Part shown: piece by piece, positions 1 to 8,460 of the stretch
Layout: each line of letters starts with the position of its first letter
Numbering within the stretch: the first letter of the stretch is position 1
Assembly (NCBI RefSeq): GCF_014646335.1
Contig: NZ_BMNG01000008.1
Location: forward strand, 62,001 to 126,000
Source of the DNA: Streptomyces lasiicapitis
Lineage (GTDB): Bacteria > Actinomycetota > Actinomycetes > Streptomycetales > Streptomycetaceae
Reading direction: 5' to 3'
Length of the DNA stretch: 64,000 bases
Made by a program: the position numbers and the translations under genes
The notes under the pieces: model-generated
Seen by the model: the letters and a program-made list of their open reading frames with translations, nothing else
The model's database searches: none
Told to the model about the DNA's origin: nothing

Positions 1-1
1 G

Positions 2-199
2 ATGGGTGCCGACCCCGCCCGCACCGTGATGATCGGTGACGCCGCTTCGGACTACCTCGCGGCGCGGGCCGCCGGCGTGCGTTTCCTCGGCTACGCGCGC
101 AACGAACGCAAGCTGCGCGTCCTCCAGGAGGCCGGTGCCGAGTGGACGGTGTCGTCACTGGCGCCGCTGCTCCACATGCTCGCGGGCGGCGCGAGGTAG
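2..199 (+). CDS. HAD-family phosphatase, C-terminal fragment (5' partial)
   Basis: This is the last 65 codons of a gene that begins before the window. The motif GDAASDYLAARAAG matches HAD motif IV (GDxxxD), which holds the catalytic Mg ion, and the following ALRAG-like helix is usual for small HAD hydrolases of the phosphoglycolate phosphatase type. The nucleophile Asp and the cap domain lie outside the window, so the substrate cannot be judged. The ATG at base 2 is probably only an internal methionine. Confidence 0.75.
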   Translation: MGADPARTVMIGDAASDYLAARAAGVRFLGYARNERKLRVLQEAGAEWTVSSLAPLLHMLAGGAR

Positions 200-431
200 C
201 GGGGGCCGCCCTCGTGGAACCGCCGGAGCGAATTCGGCCGCGCCCCATTGCCGACTATCCGGCCGCTGTCGTCGGGAATGCCGTGGAGTGCGAAATGGTA
301 AGACCGCCCGACATATTCAAGGCGGCAGGAACGCGCAGTAATGAAACAGGCGCGCAAGGTAAGTAAGTGCGAGCGTCCACATAGTGGCATGCACGGATGC
401 CTTTTCCCGGGGCGAGATACCCTCTGCGCTC

Positions 432-1580
432 ATGTCGCAACCTCTGCCCGGCAGAGCCGATTTGGCCCCATCGGTCTCGGTCGGCCCTTTCGACCGGCTG
501 GTCCGCAAATTGGCTGCCGCCCATCGCGAACGCCCTGGTGGGAAGGTGGTGACCGGCTATCACAACAGCAACTACATCGTGCCGCTCGGGTGGACGCTGG
601 CGGTGTTGCTGCGGACGATGCCGTTTCGCGCGCGGGTGAAATGCCGTACTCCGCTGGAGGCCGCGGAGGTCGCGCCGCGTATCTGGCCGAGCGAGGGTGA
701 CCTGCTCGAGGTGGTCACCCGCCATCTCAAGGAAGTCCCACGCTGCCTGCTCGACTTCGACGACTGGTCGATGCACGCGTACCGTGCCGGACGCGCGCTG
801 ACCGAGGTCGACGAGGACGAACTCAACACCGACGAGCTGATGGTCAAGCTCGCCGACTTCTTCGCCAGAACCGTGTCCGTGCCGGAGTCCGAGCTGCCGC
901 CCAGGCCTGAGGGGTGGCCCGAGGACGGGGATTCCAACGGCTTTCTCGCCTGGCTCGTCAACTTCACCGAGAAGCGGGTGCACCAGGCCAACCGGCGGCG
1001 ATTCGACGCGCTATTCGAGTCGATCGGTATCCGGCCGAACGCCATGGTCGAGTTTCAGGAGAAGGCCCCGCCGCTGCGCGATCGCCCGTTCTGTCTGCTG
1101 CACACGGACGTCCATCGCGCCAACATCGTGGTCGACCGCCGGGAAATCGCCGTCATCGACTGGGAGTTGGCGCTGTACGGCGACCCCCTGCACGACCTCG
1201 CGACACACCTCGTACGCATGGATTACGACAAGGAGCAGCACCTGCGGATGCGCCGGCTGTGGACCGAGGCCATGGTGACGGCGGGCCGGGCCGAACTGAC
1301 AGCGGGCATCGAGGCCGACCTGCCCGTCTACCTGGATTTCGAGTACGCCCAGTCGGTCTTTCCCGACGTCATGCGCGCCGCTCTGTCCCTGCCCGGGGGG
1401 AAGCCGGACGACGACGACTTCGCTGGTGCCGCCGAGCACATCTGCCGGGCCTTGCGGCGGGCGGCCGACCCGCTGCGCCTGGAGTCGGTCCCGGACCAGG
1501 CCCACGCCGTGGAGGCCGTGCGGAGTTGGCACGCCGAGGTGCACGGGCGGGAGGCGGCCGAGCCGCGTCCGGCCATGTGA
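432..1580 (+). CDS. APH-fold phosphotransferase (aminoglycoside/choline kinase family)
   Basis: Predicted ATP-dependent small-molecule kinase of 382 aa. The kinase catalytic loop reads LHTDVHRANIVV at about residues 222-233 (Brenner HxDxxxxN pattern), and IDWE about 20 residues later corresponds to the Mg-binding DFG equivalent. ATG 432 is preferred; an in-frame GTG at 384 would add 16 residues of low-complexity sequence. The family includes viomycin and hygromycin phosphotransferases but also metabolic kinases. No resistance gene or biosynthetic cluster is adjacent, so substrate is unknown. It stands alone, followed by an unrelated membrane protein gene. Confidence 0.8.
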   Translation: MSQPLPGRADLAPSVSVGPFDRLVRKLAAAHRERPGGKVVTGYHNSNYIVPLGWTLAVLLRTMPFRARVKCRTPLEAAEVAPRIWPSEGDLLEVVTRHLKEVPRCLLDFDDWSMHAYRAGRALTEVDEDELNTDELMVKLADFFARTVSVPESELPPRPEGWPEDGDSNGFLAWLVNFTEKRVHQANRRRFDALFESIGIRPNAMVEFQEKAPPLRDRPFCLLHTDVHRANIVVDRREIAVIDWELALYGDPLHDLATHLVRMDYDKEQHLRMRRLWTEAMVTAGRAELTAGIEADLPVYLDFEYAQSVFPDVMRAALSLPGGKPDDDDFAGAAEHICRALRRAADPLRLESVPDQAHAVEAVRSWHAEVHGREAAEPRPAM

Positions 1581-1669
1581 CGGTCATCCGGTCTTCCTGA
1601 CCGCCCCGGCCGCGGGCACCATGAGCTCCTGCATGCTCGTGTCAACTCGGTGGTGGGCAGGGGGACTTG

Positions 1670-2527
1670 ATGGCTGGTGGTCGTTTGGCTTGGGGCTCCG
1701 ACTCGGAGAGCTGGGCACGCGCGGAGTCCGTGGTCACCAAGACACTCCTCCTCGCCGTGTTCGTGCTCGGCCTGGTGGCCCAGTTCGTCACCCCCGTCGG
1801 CGACGCCCTCGAAGGCAAGGCGTATCTCGGCGGCGCCATCCTCAGCCTGGTCGGTTACGTGCTCTACAGCGAGCTGCGGGGGCTCAACGATGCCCTGCGC
1901 CCCACGGCCCGGCAGGAAGTCGCGGCGAGTGAGCTGCGGCAGTACTTCGGTGCGGCGCTCGGCCGGGCAGCGCCGCGGATCGACGCGATCGGGTTCACGG
2001 GGGAGACGGTGGTCACCGAGCTCGCCCGGTCGCTCGACGGACTGCAGGGCGCGGCCCGCCCGGAGGTGACGGTGCGCATCCTGGTGCCGGACTTCACCCG
2101 GGAGATGGAGATACCAGGGATGCTCGACGCCGACGGGAAGGCCGTGGACGACCCCGACTTCCGTGGTGATCTGCTGCGGCAGGTGAAGGGGTACGAGCGA
2201 GGCATGGAAGTCCTGGCCAGGCGGCTGAGCCACGACCGCAGGGGGCTGCTCGCGGTGGAGTTCCGCGTCCTGCACATCTCGCCGTTCGTGAAGTTCTGCC
2301 TGGTCGACAGCGAGCATCTCTTCGACGGCATCTACGACGAGGTCAAGGAGGAGCCGTCGAGGGGCCTCCCGGAGCGGCAGGTCCTCGACCTCATGGGGTA
2401 CGACTCGCTGCTCACGCACTGGCACATCGATGCCGGCGCGGCGGCCCGCGAGAAGATCGTGCGTCGCCAGCAACTGTTCGACACCCTCTGGCGAGTAGCC
2501 CGCCCTCTCACCCCACCCTCCTCCTGA
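1670..2527 (+). CDS. Hypothetical membrane-anchored protein
   Basis: Protein of 285 aa with two adjacent hydrophobic segments near the N-terminus (about residues 22-42 and 50-66), then a soluble domain of about 220 residues. The ATG at 1670 sits 5 nt after a GGGGGA ribosome-binding site; the preceding in-frame TTG at 1667 is less likely. The soluble part has a TGETVVTELA segment and a VTVRILVPDF strand, reminiscent of nucleotide- or phospholipase-D-like regulatory domains, but I do not recognise the family. Its 3' end overlaps the convergent permease gene by 20 bp. Confidence 0.7.
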   Translation: MAGGRLAWGSDSESWARAESVVTKTLLLAVFVLGLVAQFVTPVGDALEGKAYLGGAILSLVGYVLYSELRGLNDALRPTARQEVAASELRQYFGAALGRAAPRIDAIGFTGETVVTELARSLDGLQGAARPEVTVRILVPDFTREMEIPGMLDADGKAVDDPDFRGDLLRQVKGYERGMEVLARRLSHDRRGLLAVEFRVLHISPFVKFCLVDSEHLFDGIYDEVKEEPSRGLPERQVLDLMGYDSLLTHWHIDAGAAAREKIVRRQQLFDTLWRVARPLTPPSS

Positions 2528-3353
2528 ACAAAGCCCCCGCCATCACCACGGCCCCCACCAGAATCCCCCCGCACCACGCCAGCGCCACCCACGGTGTGGA
2601 GCCGGCCGGTTGGCCGAGGAGGAGGGTGCGGAGGGATTCGATGACCGGGGTCACCGGCTGGTGGTCGGAGAAGGTGGCGAGCCAGGTGGGCATGGTGTCG
2701 GTGGGGACGAAGGCGCTGCTGGGGTAGGGGAGGAAGGTGACGAAGAAGGTGTAGCCGTTCGCGGCCTCGGGGGACTTGGCCAGGAGGCCGACCGCCGCGG
2801 AGAGCCAGGACAGGGCCAGGATGAAGGCCACCAGGAGCGCGATCGCGGCGAGCCAGGCCGCGGGTGTCGCCGCCGGGCGGAAGCCGATCGCGAAGGCCAG
2901 GGCGAGGACCAGCGCGGTGGCCAGGAGGTTGCGGGCCACGGATGCCAGGACGTGGCCCGCCAGGATCGCCGTGCCGCCCACGTCCAGCGAGCGGAAGCGG
3001 TCGATGATGCCGGCCTTCAGGTCCTCCGTCACGGCCACCGCCGTTCCGGCCGAGCCGAATCCGGCGCAGAGGAGCAGGACGCCGGGGACGACGTAGGTGA
3101 CGTACCGCGTATCCGTACCCGTGTTGATCGCGCCGCCGAAGAAGTACACGAAGATCAGGAGCAGGAGGACGGGGAGGGCCAGGGCCGTGATCAGGGCGTC
3201 CACGTTGCGGCGGCTCAGGCGGAGGGAACGGCCCGTCATGATCAGGGCGTTCGGGACGGCGGCGGCCATGGGGCCAGGCATGGGGCCAGGTATGGCGCCG
3301 GGCGTGGGGTCAGGCGTGGGGTCAGGCATGAGGTCACGCATGAGGTCACGCAT
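2508..3353 (-). CDS. ABC-2 type transporter permease (DrrB-like)
   Basis: Membrane subunit of a two-gene exporter, 281 aa, with six hydrophobic segments typical of ABC-2 permeases (first at about residues 48-72) and the family motif EDLKAGIIDRFRSL between segments 2 and 3. It is the second gene of an operon and overlaps the ATPase gene by 8 bp. Its first 28 codons are built from 12-bp tandem repeats (tetrapeptides MRDL, MPDP, MPGP) that provide several alternative ATG starts, so the true start is uncertain. Likely drug or lipid export; the substrate cannot be read from sequence. Confidence 0.88.
   Translation of the reverse strand: MRDLMRDLMPDPTPDPTPGAIPGPMPGPMAAAVPNALIMTGRSLRLSRRNVDALITALALPVLLLLIFVYFFGGAINTGTDTRYVTYVVPGVLLLCAGFGSAGTAVAVTEDLKAGIIDRFRSLDVGGTAILAGHVLASVARNLLATALVLALAFAIGFRPAATPAAWLAAIALLVAFILALSWLSAAVGLLAKSPEAANGYTFFVTFLPYPSSAFVPTDTMPTWLATFSDHQPVTPVIESLRTLLLGQPAGSTPWVALAWCGGILVGAVVMAGALFRRRVG
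3270..3353 (-). repeat. 12-bp tandem repeat at the 5' end of the permease gene
   Basis: Seven consecutive 12-bp units on the minus strand, the first two identical (ATGCGTGACCTC) and later ones diverged (ATGCCTGACCCC, ATGCCTGGCCCC). Because 12 is a multiple of three the frame is kept; each unit encodes a tetrapeptide, and units 1, 2, 3 and 7 begin with ATG. Confidence 0.9.
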
Positions 3354-4356
3354 GAGTGGGCTCCTTCGGTGCGGCCGCGGGGTTCGTCGCCGTCAGCGTC
3401 AGGAACACCTCGTCCAGCGTCGCCGTGTGGACGGAGAAGTGGGCGATCTCGGTGCCGCTCGGGTCGAGTTCGTCCAGTAGCGCGCGTACGTGCCGTGCGG
3501 TGCCGTCGGTCGGGAGGCCGAGGGTGCGTGCGGGCGGGTCGTGGTGGGTGGCGTGCGGGGTCCTGGCGGTGACGCGGAGGTAGGCGTCGGACGTGGTCAG
3601 GGTGAGGTCCAGGCGGTGGCCCGCGACACGGGACTTGAGCTCCGCGGCCGTGCCCCGCGCCGCGATCACGCCGTCGTGCAGCACCGCGATGCGGTCGGCG
3701 AGCCGGTCGGCCTCCTCCAGGTACTGGGTGGTGAGGAAGACGGTGGTGCCGCGCGCGGCGAGGTCGCCCACCACGTCCCACAGCTCCATCCGGCTGCGCG
3801 GGTCGAGCCCCGTCGTCGGCTCGTCCAGGAAGATCACCTCGGGCTCGCCGACCAGACCCGCGGCGAGGTCGACGCGGCGCCGCATGCCGCCCGAGTACGT
3901 CCGTACGAGACGCCCCGCGGCCTCCGACAGGCCGAAGCGGTCCAGGAGTTCGTCCGCGCGGGCCCGCGCCGCGGCCCGGCCGAGGCCCGCGAGGCGCGCC
4001 ATCATGCGCAGGTTCTCCGCGCCGGTCTGCCCCTCGTCGACCGCCGCGAACTGCCCGGTCAGGCTGATCGCGCGGCGCACCCGGCCGCGCTCGGCCCGGA
4101 TGTCGTACCCCGCGACCGTCGCCGTGCCCGCGTCCGGCTCGGTGAGCGTGGCGAGGATGCGGACGGCGGTCGTCTTGCCCGCGCCGTTCGGGCCGAGCAG
4201 GGCGAAGACGGTGCCGGGCGGGATGCGGAGGTCGATGCCGCGCAGTACGGGGACGAGGGCCCCGGACGTGCCCCCGGCTCGGTAGGACTTGGTGAGGCCG
4301 GTGGCCTCGATCGCGTACGCCGTCACCTTCGCGCTCGCGTGCGCCTTCGTGGACAT
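3346..4356 (-). CDS. Daunorubicin-resistance-type ABC transporter ATP-binding protein (DrrA-like)
   Basis: ATPase subunit of 336 aa partnering the overlapping permease. Walker A GPNGAGKT lies at residues 55-62, the ABC signature YSGGMRRR near 155, Walker B VIFLDEP near 175, and an LTTQYLEEAD H-loop region follows. The C-terminal 100 residues match the DUF4162 extension of DrrA proteins (ends with the TLDEVFLTLT segment). It is divergent from a TetR gene, with a long inverted repeat between the two starts, so the operon is probably repressed by that TetR and induced by a transported compound. Confidence 0.92.
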   Translation of the reverse strand: MSTKAHASAKVTAYAIEATGLTKSYRAGGTSGALVPVLRGIDLRIPPGTVFALLGPNGAGKTTAVRILATLTEPDAGTATVAGYDIRAERGRVRRAISLTGQFAAVDEGQTGAENLRMMARLAGLGRAAARARADELLDRFGLSEAAGRLVRTYSGGMRRRVDLAAGLVGEPEVIFLDEPTTGLDPRSRMELWDVVGDLAARGTTVFLTTQYLEEADRLADRIAVLHDGVIAARGTAAELKSRVAGHRLDLTLTTSDAYLRVTARTPHATHHDPPARTLGLPTDGTARHVRALLDELDPSGTEIAHFSVHTATLDEVFLTLTATNPAAAPKEPTHA

Positions 4357-4383
4357 CGCCCCTCCAAAGGTGCGGAACCCGTA

Positions 4384-4423
4384 CTGCGTAACCCCTACGC
4401 ATTACTGTGTAAGGGTTACGCAG
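4384..4423. promoter_or_regulatory. 40-bp inverted repeat, probable TetR operator
   Basis: The stretch beginning CTGCGTAACCCCTACGCA and ending TGTGTAAGGGTTACGCAG reads nearly the same on both strands (two symmetric mismatch pairs). It lies between the divergent ABC transporter ATPase gene (start 4356) and the TetR gene (start 4465), where a repressor controlling both promoters would bind. Confidence 0.75.
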
Positions 4424-4464
4424 AACTACGATGGCCGTCAAGCGAAGGCTGAGGAGGCCAGGAA

Positions 4465-5253
4465 ATGACGGCGCACGACGGCGGCGAAACCGGCCTGCCC
4501 GCGAGCCTGGAAACCGCCTGGGGCCTGCGCGAACGCCCCTCGAAGGGCCCGCGCCCCGGCCTCACCCTCGACCGCATCGTCCGGGCAGGCATCGGCATCG
4601 CGGCCACCGAGGGCATCGGCGCGGTCTCCATGGGGCGCGTCGCCAAGGAGCTCGGCGTCTCGACGATGTCCCTGTACCGGTACGTGTCCGCGAAGGACGA
4701 GCTGTACGTCCTCATGGAGGACGCGGCCGCCGGCCCCCCGCCCCCGACGCCCGCCCACGTCACCGGCTGGCGCGCCCGCCTCGAGTGGTGGGCGCGCGCC
4801 CAGCGCGAGGTGTTCCACCGGAACCTGTGGCTCCTGCGGATCCCGATCTCCTCGCCGCCCGCCTCGCCGCACGCCCTGGAGTGGATGGAGCGCGGGCTCG
4901 CCGCCCTCGCGGACACCGGCCTCGACGAGGGCCGGAAGATTTCCGTGATCATGCTGATCGGCGGCTATGTACGCAACGAGGCGACCCTCATGGCCGACCT
5001 GGACGCCGCCATGACCGCCCGCGGCCTCGCCCCCGCCGAGGTCATGCGCCGCTACGAACGCACCGTCGACGTCCTCACCGCGACCGACCCCGCCCGCTAC
5101 CCCGCCCTGCGTCACCTCCTCGGCTCCGGCGCCCTCGGCGAGCCGGAGGAATCGCCGGACGCGGACTTCGAGTTCGGGCTGGGGTGTGTGCTGGACGGGG
5201 TGGCGGCGCTGGTGGACGTCTTGGTGGACGTCCCCCGAACCGATCAGGCGTAG
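4465..5253 (+). CDS. TetR/AcrR family transcriptional regulator
   Basis: Regulator of 262 aa. An N-terminal helix-turn-helix runs about residues 33-85 (IVRAGIGIAATEGIGAVSM, then VAKELGVSTMSLYRYVSAKDEL). The C-terminal ligand domain resembles the TetR_C-type domains common beside DrrAB exporters. An AGGAGG-like site lies 9 nt before the ATG. Divergent orientation with the exporter and the shared palindrome suggest it represses both itself and the exporter. Its last codons fall inside a 29-bp tandem repeat shared with the convergent gene. Confidence 0.88.
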   Translation: MTAHDGGETGLPASLETAWGLRERPSKGPRPGLTLDRIVRAGIGIAATEGIGAVSMGRVAKELGVSTMSLYRYVSAKDELYVLMEDAAAGPPPPTPAHVTGWRARLEWWARAQREVFHRNLWLLRIPISSPPASPHALEWMERGLAALADTGLDEGRKISVIMLIGGYVRNEATLMADLDAAMTARGLAPAEVMRRYERTVDVLTATDPARYPALRHLLGSGALGEPEESPDADFEFGLGCVLDGVAALVDVLVDVPRTDQA

Positions 5254-5309
5254 CGGGGACGCCCCGAACTGATCAGGCGTACCGGGGGAGCCCCGAACCG
5301 AGCTGATCG
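5233..5309. repeat. 29-bp tandem repeat bridging two convergent TetR genes
   Basis: Units start at 5233, 5262 and 5291 (CCCCGAAC then c/tGATCAGGCGTA and CGGGG); the third copy is partial. The first copy holds the TAG stop of the left gene, the second holds the TGA stop of the right gene, so the repeat rewrote the ends of both proteins. Confidence 0.88.
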
Positions 5310-5920
5310 AAGGCCCGGTTCGCCTCGCGTGCGGCGTCCGGGTGGATGTCGCGCGCCCGCTCGCCCGCGTCGACGCGGCGCCAGTTCTCCAGGGCGAGGA
5401 CCCGCTGCACCGCGAGGATCTGCGCGGCGGCGAGGCGGGCCTCCAGGGGGCCGCCGTCGAGCGCGTCCGCGAGGGCCCGCTCGGAGCGGTCCTGGTACGC
5501 GTACAGACGGGCCACCAACGACGGTGTCCCGTACAGGAGTTGGTGGAAGGCGAGGACCTCGGGGGCGTCGTTGAGGCCGGTCACGGGGTCGTGGCGGGTC
5601 AGTCCTTCCAGGAAGCGGGCGCGCAGGGCGGCCAGCGGGGAGTGGCCGCCGGGGCGGTCGGCGACGACGCGCGCCGCCTCGTCCTCGTGGTCGGCGAACC
5701 GGTGCAGGACCAGGTCCTCCTTGGCGGGGAAGTACCGGAACAGCGTCGGCTTGGAGATCTCCGCCGCCGCGGCCACCTCGGCCACCGACACCTTCTCGAA
5801 GCCGCGCTCCAGGAAGAGAGCGATCGCCGCGTCGGAGATCGCCTCGTACGTCCGCTGCTTCTTGAGCTGCCGCAGGCCGACGGGGCCCGCGGCGGCGTTC
5901 GTCTCGCCGGTCATGCGCAT
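5273..5920 (-). CDS. TetR/AcrR family transcriptional regulator
   Basis: Regulator of 215 aa. The N-terminal HTH (residues about 20-67) contains the recognisable AAAAEISKPTLFRYFPAKED segment with the recognition helix and the 'F-x-Y-F-x-x-K' TetR signature. The C-terminal half is a ligand/dimerisation domain without a recognisable substrate. It starts at ATG 5920 or ATG 5914. It is divergent from the HelR-type gene; a GTTAC-TCG-GTAAC palindrome lies between them, making it the likely repressor of that gene and of itself. Confidence 0.88.
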   Translation of the reverse strand: MRMTGETNAAAGPVGLRQLKKQRTYEAISDAAIALFLERGFEKVSVAEVAAAAEISKPTLFRYFPAKEDLVLHRFADHEDEAARVVADRPGGHSPLAALRARFLEGLTRHDPVTGLNDAPEVLAFHQLLYGTPSLVARLYAYQDRSERALADALDGGPLEARLAAAQILAVQRVLALENWRRVDAGERARDIHPDAAREANRAFDQLGSGLPRYA

Positions 5921-5953
5921 AACGTACCACGCTTATGATTCTCAGTATCAAAT

Positions 5954-5966
5954 GTTACTCGGTAAC
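5954..5966. promoter_or_regulatory. GTTAC-N3-GTAAC palindrome, candidate TetR operator
   Basis: A perfect 5-bp inverted repeat with a 3-bp centre, 34 bp after the TetR start codon and 22 bp before the HelR-type start codon. Such a position would block both divergent promoters. Short half-sites make this weaker evidence than the 40-bp operator further left. Confidence 0.5.
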
Positions 5967-5988
5967 GTTTTTTGCTACGCTCGGTGGC

Positions 5989-8121
5989 ATGACTCGACGT
6001 GACGATGCCGATGTCGGCGGCGCCCCCGACGCGGTCGGGCCCCTGGAAGGCGCCCTCGCCAGCGAGCGCGCGTACCACGACACCTGCCGCACCGCCCTCG
6101 CCGTGATGGTCGACGGCGCCCAGGAGCACGTGGTCAGCGGCGAGGACGTGTCCGCGTCCGGCGCCGACGCCGAAGTGCTCGGGTACCGGCTGCGCAGCAA
6201 GGCCAAGGAGATGCGCGAACTCCCCGAAGCGCCGCTGTACTTCGGGCGCCTCGACTTCGCCGCCGACGCCCCGGAGGCGGGCGACCACCGCGGGCAGCGC
6301 TACCACATCGGCCGCCTGCGCATCACCGAGCACCCGGCCGCCCCGCCCCTCGTCGTCGACTGGCGCGCACCCGTCTCGCGAGCCTTCTACCAGGCGGGGG
6401 CCCGCGATCCCCAAGGCGTCGCCGTACGCCGCCGGTTCGGCTGGGCGCCGGGCAGCAAGGGGGATTCGGGAGACCTCACCAGCTTGGAGGACGAGCACCT
6501 GACCACGGGTGACGGTGCCGCGGGCGCGACCAGTCGCATCCTCACCGGCGAGATCGAGCGCCCCCGCGTCGGCCCCATGCGCGACATCGCCGCCACCATC
6601 CAGCCCGAGCAGGACGACCTCGTGCGCGCCGCGCTCACCGAGTCCGTCTGCGTCCAGGGCGCCCCCGGCACCGGCAAGACGGCGGTCGGCCTGCACCGCG
6701 CCGCGTACCTCCTCTACACCCACCCCCAACGCGTACAGCGCTCCGGCCTCCTGATCCTCGGCCCCAACCGCACCTTCCTGCGCTACATCGCCGAGGTCCT
6801 GCCCTCCCTCGGCGAGACCGGCGTACGCCAGTCCACCGTCCTGGACGAGATCGCCCGGCAGCCCGTGCTGGCCGACGACGCTCCGGCGGCCGCCGTCGTC
6901 AAGCACGACGCCCGCATGGCGGAGGTGCTTCGCCGTCATCTGTACGCGCGCGTGACGCCGGGCGCCGCGTCGCTCGCGGTGCCGGACGGCTCGTACCGCT
7001 GGCGGATCTCCGCCGACGAACTCGACCGCGTCATCCAGGACGTGCGGGCCGAGGAGCCCCCGTACGACACCGGGCGTGAGCGGGTCCGCACCCGCGCCGT
7101 GCGCCACATCCAGGCGCAGGCGGAGCGGCGCGCGGGCGCGATGAGCGGCGCGTGGGTGCAGAAGATCTCCCGGGCGCGGCCGGTGTCGGCGTTCGTGGAC
7201 GCGGCCTGGCCGAAGGCCCGGCCGGAGGAGGTTCTGTACGAACTCCTCGGGGACGCGGGGGTGTTGGCGGCCGCGGCCGACGGGCTGCTCACGGGGGAGG
7301 AGCAGCGGGCGCTGCTGTGGGGCAGGGTCCCGCGCTCGTACAAGTCCGCGAAGTGGACGGCCGCCGACCTCGTCCTGCTCGACGAGCTCGCGGGCCTGAT
7401 CGAACGGCCCGAGGGCTACGGGCACATCGTCGTCGACGAGGCGCAGGACCTGTCGCCGATGGAGTGCCGCGCCATCGCGCGGCGCGCGGACTTCGGCTCG
7501 CTCACCGTGCTCGGCGACCTCGCCCAGGGCACCACGCCGTGGGCCGCCCGCGGCTGGCCCGCGCTGATGGCCCACCTCGGCAAACCGGACGCGACCGTCA
7601 CGCCGCTCACCACCGGCTTCCGCGTCCCGCAGGCCGTCGTCACCCTCGCCAACGAACTGCTCGCCGGGCTCGACGTCGACGTGCCGCCCGCGCGGTCGCT
7701 GCGCCGCGACGGCGAGTTGACGGTGTGTGAGGCAGCGGATGCGGCGGATGTGGCCGCCGCGGTCGTGGACGCGGTGCGTGCCGCGCTCACCCGCGAGGGG
7801 TCCGTCGGGGTCATCGCGGCCGACGGCGCCGTCGACGGGGTGCGGGCCGCCCTCGCGGGCGCGGGCGTCGTGGCGGCCGGTCCTGACGAGCTCGGGGCGC
7901 GCGTGACTGTGCTGCCCGCGTCGATGGCCAAGGGTCTTGAGTACGACCATGTGGTGGCCGTCGAGCCGGCGGCGATCGCGGAGGCGGAGGAGCGGGGGTT
8001 GCAGCGGCTGTATGTGGTGCTGACGCGGGCGGTCTCGCGGCTCGACGTGGTGCACAGCCGGGGGTTGCCGTTTTCGCCTCGCAGGCAGGTGGGCGGGGTA
8101 GATGCTGTTGCGGTTATATAG
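5989..8121 (+). CDS. helR: HelR/HelD-type RNA polymerase recycling motor ATPase
   Basis: UvrD/Rep-like superfamily 1 ATPase of 710 aa. An N-terminal helical arm (residues 15-80, starting GPLEGALASERAYHDTC) is followed by Walker A GAPGTGKT at about 223-230, the DEAQD Walker B at about 482, and the C-terminal LYVVLTRA motif VI near 674. This arrangement is that of actinobacterial HelD/HelR, which pull stalled or rifamycin-bound RNA polymerase off DNA; some family members give rifamycin tolerance. ATG 5989 was chosen because the upstream in-frame extension from 5935 is hydrophobic junk overlapping the operator. Control by a divergent TetR differs from the rifamycin-associated element described for Streptomyces helR, which I do not see here. 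Confidence 0.85.
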   Translation: MTRRDDADVGGAPDAVGPLEGALASERAYHDTCRTALAVMVDGAQEHVVSGEDVSASGADAEVLGYRLRSKAKEMRELPEAPLYFGRLDFAADAPEAGDHRGQRYHIGRLRITEHPAAPPLVVDWRAPVSRAFYQAGARDPQGVAVRRRFGWAPGSKGDSGDLTSLEDEHLTTGDGAAGATSRILTGEIERPRVGPMRDIAATIQPEQDDLVRAALTESVCVQGAPGTGKTAVGLHRAAYLLYTHPQRVQRSGLLILGPNRTFLRYIAEVLPSLGETGVRQSTVLDEIARQPVLADDAPAAAVVKHDARMAEVLRRHLYARVTPGAASLAVPDGSYRWRISADELDRVIQDVRAEEPPYDTGRERVRTRAVRHIQAQAERRAGAMSGAWVQKISRARPVSAFVDAAWPKARPEEVLYELLGDAGVLAAAADGLLTGEEQRALLWGRVPRSYKSAKWTAADLVLLDELAGLIERPEGYGHIVVDEAQDLSPMECRAIARRADFGSLTVLGDLAQGTTPWAARGWPALMAHLGKPDATVTPLTTGFRVPQAVVTLANELLAGLDVDVPPARSLRRDGELTVCEAADAADVAAAVVDAVRAALTREGSVGVIAADGAVDGVRAALAGAGVVAAGPDELGARVTVLPASMAKGLEYDHVVAVEPAAIAEAEERGLQRLYVVLTRAVSRLDVVHSRGLPFSPRRQVGGVDAVAVI

Positions 8122-8142
8122 CCTCGGGGTTATGTTCGGTGT

Positions 8143-8460
8143 ATGCCCATACCGTTCGACGTGCTCGCGGAGCCCAGCCGGCGCCGGATTCTCGATCTGC
8201 TGCTTGAGCGGCCGCATCTGGTCGGTGAGCTGACCGAGCGGCTCGGGCTGAGCCAGCCCGGCACGTCCAAGCACCTGCGGGTGCTGCGGGATGCCGGGCT
8301 CGTGTCCGTCCGGCGGGACGCGCAGCGCCGCTGGTACGAACTGCGGCCCGAGCCCCTCGCGGAGCTCGACGCCTGGCTCGCGCACTACCGGCACCTCTGG
8401 AGCGGTCGGCTCGACGCGCTCGAACGCCACCTCGACGTGATGGAGGACGATCCGTCATGA
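8143..8460 (+). CDS. ArsR-family winged-helix regulator
   Basis: Small regulator of 105 aa with a winged helix-turn-helix over nearly its full length (IPFDVLAEPSRRRILDLL, then LSQPGTSKHLRVLRDAGLV). No metal-binding CxC is present, so it belongs to the group paired with SRPBCC/AHSA1 proteins rather than the metal sensors. The next gene overlaps it by 4 bp (ATGA), so both are translated together and it probably autoregulates the pair. Confidence 0.9.
   Translation: MPIPFDVLAEPSRRRILDLLLERPHLVGELTERLGLSQPGTSKHLRVLRDAGLVSVRRDAQRRWYELRPEPLAELDAWLAHYRHLWSGRLDALERHLDVMEDDPS

Noticed and set aside
432..1580. Antibiotic resistance gene call for the two APH-fold kinases (also 58179-59081)
   Set aside because: Fold is clear but substrate residues cannot be judged and no biosynthetic cluster is adjacent.
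5911..8430. 839-codon minus-strand frame opposite the HelR-type gene
   Set aside because: Arg/His/Gly-rich shadow frame; the plus strand carries clear ATPase motifs.
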